A stretch of 21,691 bases of DNA from Nitrospirales bacterium (GTDB lineage Bacteria; Nitrospirota; Nitrospiria; Nitrospirales; UBA8639). The translations under genes were made by a program, and so were the position numbers. The DNA lies in the NCBI GenBank assembly GCA_029261305.1, contig JAJDBO010000033.1:1-21691 (forward strand), written 5' to 3'. Shown here piece by piece: positions 16,679 through 21,691 of the stretch. The stretch's first letter is position 1. Each line of letters starts with the position of its first letter. The notes under the pieces were generated by a model. It searched no databases, was not told the DNA's origin, and saw only the letters and a program-made list of their open reading frames with translations.

Positions 16679-16725
16679 GGGAAATCTTGAGTGAGAGATC
16701 TTGAGATTTCCCTTCCTTTCTTTTT
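16679..16725 (+). terminator. Strong rho-independent terminator after the CsgG-like gene
   Basis: GGGAAATCTTGAG (16679-16691) pairs with CTTGAGATTTCCC (16700-16712) over thirteen pairs, two of them G-U, around an eight-base loop. TTCCTTTCTTTTT follows directly. It lies 20 bases after the stop codon and also separates this unit from the convergent ankyrin gene. Confidence 0.85.
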
Positions 16726-16750
16726 GAATTCCTCAGTTTCCTTTGTTTCA

Positions 16751-17647
16751 CTACGCCTGACCCCAAGAGCCATTGTCAGGAAAAGTATCAATCGAGGGCA
16801 TGGTGTCCTGGTTGGTTGGGCCCGAAGGAGATAGAGGTCTCCCGTTTTCTTTTCCAGAGTCAACCTTGAACTCCTCCGGAAATTCTCCCGTTCGTTCAAA
16901 TTCAAATAATAGTCGCGCGATATCTTGAAACCCACTGGCGAGTGCCAGTTGGTGGGGAGTTTGCCCTTCATGGTCTTTGAGCCCCACGGTTGCTCCAGTA
17001 GCAAGCAAGGTTCTGACAGTGTGGAGGCGTCCCAGAAATGTCGCTGAGTGTAGTGGTGTGAAACCTTGAGCATTTGTCGCATTGATCGGTGCCCCATGTT
17101 CAACCAACAAAGACACCATGGAGGTATGGCCTTCTTGTGCCGCCAGGTGAAGAGGGGTCCAGCTATTTTCATACGTGGCCCTTACATCAGCTCCGTGGGT
17201 GAGGAGGAGTTGGGCAATGTCGATATAGCCTTCCTGTGCGGCAAAGTGTAACGGCGTGAAATCTTCCTTCGGACCAATCACAGATGAGCCATAGTTTATG
17301 AGTAGTGCCGTCATTTCTAAATGGCCGTTTTGTGCGGCAAGATGGATGGGAGTCCAGAGGTCGTCATATCGCGCATGAAGATTCGCGCCGTTCTGTAGGA
17401 GCAATTGAGCCAACGACACATGGCCTTCTTGTGCCACCACATGTAATGGGGTGACCCCCTTTGAATTTGGATGATTAATGTCCACCCCGGCCAACACTAA
17501 TGGTCGAACCGTTTCGATATCACCGGCTCGTAACGCTGATGGATGTGAAATGAGCGGTGGTGGGGAGATCAAATTGATCCAAATTAATGCTGCACTCAAT
17601 ATGAGAATGCTAATAAGAGCAGCGCCGGCATTGTTTAAGTTTTTCAT
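16751..17647 (-). CDS. Membrane-anchored or exported ankyrin-repeat protein
   Basis: A 298-residue protein with an N-terminal hydrophobic segment (about residues 8-28, GAALISILILSAALIWINLI) followed by about seven ankyrin repeats from residue 37 to about 262. Repeat cores are plain: GVTPLHVVAQEGHVSLAQLL, WTPIHLAAQNGHLEMTALL, FTPLHFAAQEGYIDIAQLLL, WTPLHLAAQEGHTSMVSLL and FTPLHSATFLGRLHTVRTLL. A short polar tail follows. Ankyrin repeats bind partner proteins; nothing here shows which. The reading frame is open back to 17791, but the ATG at 17647 puts the hydrophobic segment at the N-terminus and leaves room for promoters of the divergent gene. The Shine-Dalgarno is weak, so the start is not certain. 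If the segment is a signal or anchor with its positive end inside, the repeats face the periplasm. Confidence 0.85.
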   Translation of the reverse strand: MKNLNNAGAALISILILSAALIWINLISPPPLISHPSALRAGDIETVRPLVLAGVDINHPNSKGVTPLHVVAQEGHVSLAQLLLQNGANLHARYDDLWTPIHLAAQNGHLEMTALLINYGSSVIGPKEDFTPLHFAAQEGYIDIAQLLLTHGADVRATYENSWTPLHLAAQEGHTSMVSLLVEHGAPINATNAQGFTPLHSATFLGRLHTVRTLLATGATVGLKDHEGQTPHQLALASGFQDIARLLFEFERTGEFPEEFKVDSGKENGRPLSPSGPTNQDTMPSIDTFPDNGSWGQA

Positions 17648-17773
17648 ACAAACATCTAGAAATGAAAAGTGATCATTCGTAACAAAACATAAAGGGCTTA
17701 TTGAACACCGAAACGATGGCGTTCCACAATTCCCCAAAAGAGGGGGGTGGATCAATGAGAGGTCGAGAGTGGA

Positions 17774-18337
17774 ATGGTGAGGATTAGTCATTTAGGTAGA
17801 AGTATTTTCGGCGGTAATAATAGCGAACAGACTGAATTTAGTAGGACCGTCCCTTTCATTGGGTTGGGCGGAAGTCATGTTATGTACGCACCTGGGTTTC
17901 CAATTTTCTTGGGATTTAATTGGGGATTGGCCTGGATTCCCAGAACTGACATAGATCGTGAACCTGTCGGAATTCCCACAAGTGGTGGTGCGGGAGCTGT
18001 TCTTGATCGCCAGAATCGGTTTTCTTACCAATCGTCGAATGTAGAGGTTCGCGTCGGTTGGGTCTTAAATCCCTTCTACTCTTCGTTTTTTGGAGTGGGA
18101 AGTGCTTGGGAGTCGGTTGATGTTCAAACCAAACTTCGAACTGATCAAGGTGGTGGATTCGTACGAGAGGAAATAGTCGACCGCGAATATTCCGGTGGTG
18201 GAACGTATGGATTAGTTGGCGCGGATTTTCGAGTGCTCAGAAGTCCATTTTTTTGTCGGGTCCAGTCAACCTTCAAGAGGGATGGTTACGGAATGTTGTT
18301 TAAGCTCACGATGCCACTTGCATTGCCAGCTTCATAG
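17774..18337 (+). CDS. Small beta-barrel-like protein without visible signal peptide
   Basis: A 187-residue protein that I cannot name. From about residue 27 on, it shows alternating hydrophobic strands rich in Gly and aromatic residues (FIGLGGSHVMYAPG, FLGFNWGLAWIP, VEVRVGWVLNPFYSSFFGVG, GLVGADFRVL, MLFKLTMPLAL), the look of an outer-membrane beta-barrel half. No signal peptide precedes it. The frame is closed by a TGA at 17756-17758, so the ATG at 17774 or the GTG next to it is the only start, and Shine-Dalgarno support is slight. It may be the 3' remnant of a longer barrel gene, or a short gene in its own right. A good terminator follows, which argues that it is or was expressed. Confidence 0.55.
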   Translation: MVRISHLGRSIFGGNNSEQTEFSRTVPFIGLGGSHVMYAPGFPIFLGFNWGLAWIPRTDIDREPVGIPTSGGAGAVLDRQNRFSYQSSNVEVRVGWVLNPFYSSFFGVGSAWESVDVQTKLRTDQGGGFVREEIVDREYSGGGTYGLVGADFRVLRSPFFCRVQSTFKRDGYGMLFKLTMPLALPAS

Positions 18338-18388
18338 AATCTTGGTGACGTAGCAGTCAGAGCATTGTTGGTTAAGAAAATTAGGCGC

Positions 18389-18429
18389 AAGCCCCGCGGA
18401 GGTTATCACTTTCACGGGGCTTTTATTTT
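18389..18429 (+). terminator. Rho-independent terminator after the beta-barrel-like gene
   Basis: AAGCCCCG (18389-18396) pairs with CGGGGCTT (18415-18422) over eight pairs with an 18-base loop, and TTTTATTTT runs on from the stem. It lies between two convergent genes (stops at 18337 and 18435) and may serve both, although the T-run is better on the + strand. Confidence 0.75.
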
Positions 18430-18434
18430 CTGAC

Positions 18435-19115
18435 CTATGCTTGTACGGAAGTAGCTGGTTCAGGTTCTGGTGATGGTTGAGGGTGTGGTGTTTGTGACGT
18501 CTGAGTAGGTTGACCTACAGGCTTTCCAGCAAGTCGAATTAAATAGCTCAGTAAATCTTGCCAATTTTTTACATGCCCTACGGCTTCGTTGTGGATGACC
18601 CCACCTTTTTTGGCTTCCATATTGAGAAAATGAATGTGATGTACCGGTTGCTCAGGATTGTTCATGAGGATTCTGAGTTCAATGTGGCTACAGGTACCTC
18701 CCGAGGAAGGTTTTGTTTCCTCGCCTCCTTGTTCGGCTCTATCTTGAAACAGGGCTTTTAGGTCATCGATAAGAAGCTGTGAAAGCAATTGTTTGCCGGC
18801 TTCATCGGCTCGTATGGATTTGGCCGTGAGGATATCATCTTCGAATACCGCAGCGGCCAAGATATTTTCATAAGAAATGACTGGGCTGAGTTGCCCTTCT
18901 GGTTGTAAAATGCAGATGGCTTTCTGCTTTTCATCATAGGCAATTCCATTGTCACCATATTTTTCCTTGTAAGCTAGTGAAGGGGAGAACCCTGTTGGGC
19001 AGGCCAGTGCTGATGTCGTTGAGGCTTTCTTTGTTTGCCCCCGACCTCCGAGGGTCAAGGCGAGAACCCCTGCTACAATAAAAAATATCAATATGCTGAC
19101 AATAAGAATATCCAT
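18435..19115 (-). CDS. Uncharacterised membrane-anchored protein
   Basis: A 226-residue protein of unknown function. Residues 3-24 (ILIVSILIFFIVAGVLALTL) form one membrane helix, and the rest is soluble. The central part looks like a compact alpha/beta domain with GIAYDEKQKAICIL, VISYENILAAAVFEDD, CSHIELRILMNN and VHHIHFLNM. This layout (a predicted strand carrying stored sequence, then a site-describing strand, then paired strands near a helix) recalls small bacterial membrane-anchored PH-like proteins, but that is impression only. The last 25 residues are a Pro/Gln/Thr-rich tail. The ATG at 19115 begins at the membrane helix; the nearest purine-rich site (AAGGA) is about fourteen bases upstream, rather far. 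No functional partner is evident nearby. Confidence 0.7.
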   Translation of the reverse strand: MDILIVSILIFFIVAGVLALTLGGRGQTKKASTTSALACPTGFSPSLAYKEKYGDNGIAYDEKQKAICILQPEGQLSPVISYENILAAAVFEDDILTAKSIRADEAGKQLLSQLLIDDLKALFQDRAEQGGEETKPSSGGTCSHIELRILMNNPEQPVHHIHFLNMEAKKGGVIHNEAVGHVKNWQDLLSYLIRLAGKPVGQPTQTSQTPHPQPSPEPEPATSVQA

Positions 19116-19161
19116 ATTGGTTGCTAGTCCTTTTTCTTCCTAAACACAGATATCCATATTG
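19108..19161. repeat. 12-base direct repeat spanning and preceding a start codon
   Basis: ATATCCATATTG occurs at 19108-19119 and again at 19150-19161, exactly 42 bases apart. On the minus strand the first copy holds the start codon of the 226-residue gene (ATG GAT AT). The second reads ATG GAT ATC TGT GTT TAG, a five-codon mini-frame upstream. Confidence 0.6.
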
Positions 19162-19392
19162 AAATAGTTCTGCAATGGGCTGAGGCTATCATCGACAGCT
19201 CAGAATGTTTCCATGGAAGGATCAGGCTTTGTTGTGAAGCAAGTGGGTTTCTCGGTCTCACGATGGCCGGTGAGGTCATCTGAATGGGAGGGGGATCTGT
19301 TGATCATGAGTCTAGAGTCCCAACTGCATGTGCCTGTATGAAAAATAATCGGTGCCGAGACGAAGAATCTTTAGCTCAGGTTTTCGCAGTGT

Positions 19393-20310
19393 TTACACCT
19401 GTCCATTAACGAATGAGCCCGAGGCCAATGGAAATGAGGGTTCGGGGTCCTGGGTCCTTTTGGCGTAATCAGGCTCTCGCTGCTGGGAAGCTGAGGCATA
19501 AAAATATGACACAAATTTCCTGAGGATCGATTGTTCTGTCCGAGATGTCCGATGTGCTGGTGATGGGACCCGAAGGTGTAACGTAATTTTCCCTGGTTCA
19601 GGCAATTGAATGGTGACTCTAGGTTCAACCGATGGGGCATCAAGCCAATGTTTTCCCTCAAGCCGCTTCATATGTTGTTGAGCTTCATGTATGTAGGGCG
19701 TACAAACTTCATGGGCAATGGTCAGTAATAGAATTTCTGCTCTTTCCCAATTATCCTGTGTGGTGAGTTTGATGGTGATGACGTGTACTACATACTTTTT
19801 CGAGTAGGTTTCATTTGTTAATGGTTTGGTGAACATGAGGCTGTTCGGAAGAATCATGGCTCTTCCCGTGTATTGATGGGATGTTTGTCCAGGGCCAATC
19901 TCTAGGAGTGTTGTGGTCAGCAAATTATAGTCCACCACATTTCCGCGAATCCCATCAATTTCGATGCGATCTCCCAGTCCATAAGTATTGGTGACCATAC
20001 GAAGTAACGACCCACTCATACAGGCAATCAGTTCTTTCGTGGCGAGGACCAACGCCAAGGCGACTGCGACGAGTGAGACCGCAAATGTGCTGAGTTGGGA
20101 TTCCCAAATAAACACCAATCCAATGATAAACGTGCCGACGAGCCCATTGCGAATGGCAAGGATCCAGCGGCGTCTGGCTTCTCCAGAAAGCCTATTATTT
20201 TTGAACACGATTTGGACGAGGGTTGTTCGCAATGCAATAAATAAGAACAACAATATCAGCGAGCTTAGACCATATTGGATGGTTGCGCTGTTGATGAAAT
20301 GGTTCCACAT
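19393..20310 (-). CDS. Small MscS-type mechanosensitive channel
   Basis: Inner-membrane channel of the MscS family that releases solutes on hypo-osmotic shock. With the ATG at 20310 the protein has 305 residues, close to E. coli MscS. Helices lie at about 14-36, 50-69 and 73-105. The third is the Ala/Leu-rich pore helix (AVSLVAVALALVLATKELIA). It leads into the beta domain with GDRIEIDGIRGNVVDYNLL (113-131) and the hallmark ILPNSLMF (153-160). The C-terminal alpha/beta part follows, plus a polar tail of about 35 residues. The frame stays open to a GTG at 20493, but that would leave 27 bases for two divergent promoters and adds unconserved-looking sequence. Neither start has a good Shine-Dalgarno, so the 5' end is uncertain. 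Confidence 0.85.
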   Translation of the reverse strand: MWNHFINSATIQYGLSSLILLFLFIALRTTLVQIVFKNNRLSGEARRRWILAIRNGLVGTFIIGLVFIWESQLSTFAVSLVAVALALVLATKELIACMSGSLLRMVTNTYGLGDRIEIDGIRGNVVDYNLLTTTLLEIGPGQTSHQYTGRAMILPNSLMFTKPLTNETYSKKYVVHVITIKLTTQDNWERAEILLLTIAHEVCTPYIHEAQQHMKRLEGKHWLDAPSVEPRVTIQLPEPGKITLHLRVPSPAHRTSRTEQSILRKFVSYFYASASQQREPDYAKRTQDPEPSFPLASGSFVNGQV

Positions 20311-20520
20311 GACATTTAGTGAAGAATGGTCCGTAAACTTAAGTGAGAAATGGATTCTTAATCCTGTTAGGACGGTTATCGGCGGATTCACCAGCTTCTT
20401 GCTACATCTAGGACATTCTTGGGGGTAGAGGGTACTGGGTCTATTGCTTTGATGGCGTCGATTTCGCAAAATAGCAGGGCAATCATTTTTCACCCCTGTA
20501 CTGAAAGGCCATGAATATTT

Positions 20521-21414
20521 ATGACTAAAACAGTTTCTCGGATTGGGTTTGTTGGAGTAGGAAAAATGGGTGCCAATATGGCCAGGCGCCTTAAGGATTT
20601 AGGCCATAGCCTCGTGGCGATCTACGATAGCGATGGGGCCAAAGCTGATTTCTTGGCTCAGGAGTTGGGGGGAGAGGTCTGTTCAAGCCCAGCCGGTGTT
20701 GCTGAACGGGCGGATATTATTTTTACTGTGGTGAACGATGATTCTGCCATGAGAGCCATATTTAATGAAGAGGCAATGTCTAGTCTATTGCAACATGCAC
20801 AAGGTCGAATTTTCATCAATTGTGCCACGGTGTCACCCGGCATTCACCTTGAAGTTGAGCGATTAGTCTCTAGTCGAGGTGGGGAAGCACTTGAAGCCTG
20901 TATGGCCAGCAGTATCACGCAAGCTCGGGAGGGAACGTTATATCTGATATGTGGTGGGAAGCGAGAGGTGTTTGAGCAGATTCAACCGCTTCTTGAATCG
21001 TTGAGCGTAGCGCTTCGATATATTGGACCTTCGGGAGACGCTTCAAAAGTAAAGGCCTTGGTGAATATGGTGATGAATGCCAACACGGTGGCTTTAGCGG
21101 AAGGCTTAGGTTTAGGAGCTGCCCTTGGTATTGATGTCAGAATGTTGCGTGAAATTTTTTCTCAAACTGGAGCGGCTTCGCGTGTGTTGGAAACTGACGG
21201 TGCTGATATGGAGGCCCGTGATCACGAATGCTATTTTTCTGCTGAACATGCGGCGAAGGATTCCCGTATTGCCTTAGCGTTGGCAGAAGAAGTCGGAGTG
21301 GAATTGCCAGTTGCCAAAGCCACTTGCGAACAATATCAATGTCTTACCCAACTGGGTAAAGGACACCTAGATAAATCCGGCATTGCCGAACTGACCTTCC
21401 CGGGACGGTTGTAA
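20521..21414 (+). CDS. Beta-hydroxyacid dehydrogenase family NAD(P)-dependent oxidoreductase
   Basis: Soluble dehydrogenase of the 3-hydroxyisobutyrate/6-phosphogluconate family, 297 residues, normal length. The N-terminal Rossmann motif is GFVGVGKMGANMARRL (9-24), and CATVSPG (101-107) matches the conserved TxSP segment. The catalytic lysine is likely Lys176 in GPSGDASKVKALVNMVMNA, followed by the all-helical C-terminal domain. The substrate segment normally reading DAPVSGG is EACMASS here (125-131), which removes the usual glycines and suggests an altered substrate. Related enzymes include glyoxylate/succinic semialdehyde reductases and the GLYR1 type. An AAGG about twelve bases before the ATG is the only ribosome-site candidate. 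It stands alone between divergent and convergent neighbours. Confidence 0.88.
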   Translation: MTKTVSRIGFVGVGKMGANMARRLKDLGHSLVAIYDSDGAKADFLAQELGGEVCSSPAGVAERADIIFTVVNDDSAMRAIFNEEAMSSLLQHAQGRIFINCATVSPGIHLEVERLVSSRGGEALEACMASSITQAREGTLYLICGGKREVFEQIQPLLESLSVALRYIGPSGDASKVKALVNMVMNANTVALAEGLGLGAALGIDVRMLREIFSQTGAASRVLETDGADMEARDHECYFSAEHAAKDSRIALALAEEVGVELPVAKATCEQYQCLTQLGKGHLDKSGIAELTFPGRL

Positions 21415-21477
21415 CGGTTCAACCTTAGTAGTCATCAAGGCTTGACCCAGCTTGTTCGCCGGCCTTAATGCGGCATT

Positions 21478-21691
21478 TCATTCCTTAAACAATGCTGGGT
21501 ATTTCATAGTCATCTGTTCGAGTAAGGTTGGATCCATGGTGGTTTGCCTTAGGGTTTTGGCTTTTGCTAAGCGACCTTCAGCAAGGTTGGTAACATTGTG
21601 TAAGCATGAGCTTTGAAGGTTGGTTCCCACGAGTGATGTGTCCAAGAGCTTGGCCCCGGTCAGGTTGGCTTGGATTAAGGAAGATTGGGAT
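21478..21691 (-). CDS. Pentapeptide-repeat protein, C-terminal part only (5' end outside window)
   Basis: The minus strand is open from the window edge to a TGA at 21478-21480, giving 70 codons with no start. The first residues read LIQANLTGAKLLDTSLVGTN, with the A(N/D)LxG-type five-residue period of a right-handed quadrilateral beta helix. A short helical tail ending MKYPALFKE follows. Function cannot be told from this piece. It converges on the dehydrogenase gene with a 63-base gap that holds no convincing terminator. Confidence 0.7.
   Translation of the reverse strand, partial: SQSSLIQANLTGAKLLDTSLVGTNLQSSCLHNVTNLAEGRLAKAKTLRQTTMDPTLLEQMTMKYPALFKE

Noticed and set aside
16477..17172. 231-codon minus-strand frame overlapping the CsgG-like and ankyrin genes
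   Set aside because: It spans a strong terminator and two well-supported genes, and its protein shows no domain or conserved pattern.
17648..17791. 48-codon N-terminal extension of the ankyrin protein
   Set aside because: The added residues look like translated non-coding sequence and would overlap the divergent gene start at 17774.
19116..19392. 277-base gap considered for a small RNA or small gene
   Set aside because: No credible start with a ribosome site, no stable hairpin with a T-run and no tRNA-like structure were seen; only the 12-base repeat stands out.
21458..21475. Short GCCG/CGGC hairpin between the last two genes
   Set aside because: Only four pairs, a nine-base loop and no T-run; not enough for a terminator.

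Overview
The window looks like ordinary chromosome from a free-living Gram-negative bacterium. The respiratory subunits, the near-even base composition, the frequent TTG starts behind strong Shine-Dalgarno sites and the Tat-exported molybdoenzyme would suit the Nitrospirota, for example a lower-GC Nitrospira-type lineage. That placement rests on impression, not on a database search. I see no rRNA, tRNA, CRISPR array, insertion sequence or phage gene.

Region 1 (1-7297, all + strand) is the distal half of a complex I operon in the usual order: nuoH (5' end outside the window), nuoI, nuoJ, nuoK, nuoL, nuoM, nuoN. Several genes touch or overlap (J/K, K/L, M/N). These subunits form the membrane arm plus the two-cluster ferredoxin-like subunit: quinone chamber (H), iron-sulfur wire (I) and proton-pumping chain (J, K, L, M, N). 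The acidic and lysine residues used for proton transfer are present in K, L, M and N.

Region 2 (7395-9620) holds an AT-richer, membrane-anchored SGNH-hydrolase-like gene on + and, convergent to it, a Tat-exported sulfite-oxidase-fold molybdoenzyme on -.

Region 3 (9786-16659, + strand) is the most unusual part. It encodes a 1246-residue exported protein with a transglutaminase-like domain lacking the catalytic cysteine, hydrophobic glycine-rich segments, sixteen 8-residue PGRPGTEV-type repeats and five 22-residue proline-rich repeats. It is followed by a 734-residue exported protein with three related beta domains and a distinctive, possibly toxin-like C-terminal domain, and then by a CsgG-family outer-membrane lipoprotein with its own promoter and a strong terminator. 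Whether these three genes form one surface or export system is a hypothesis.

Region 4 (16751-21691) holds mostly unrelated single genes: a membrane-anchored ankyrin-repeat protein (-), a small beta-barrel-like protein (+) with a good terminator, a membrane-anchored protein of unknown function (-), a small MscS-type mechanosensitive channel (-), a beta-hydroxyacid dehydrogenase family protein (+), and the C-terminal end of a pentapeptide-repeat protein (-) that runs off the window. No gene-free stretch exceeds 300 bases; the longest, 19116-19392, shows only a 12-base direct repeat.
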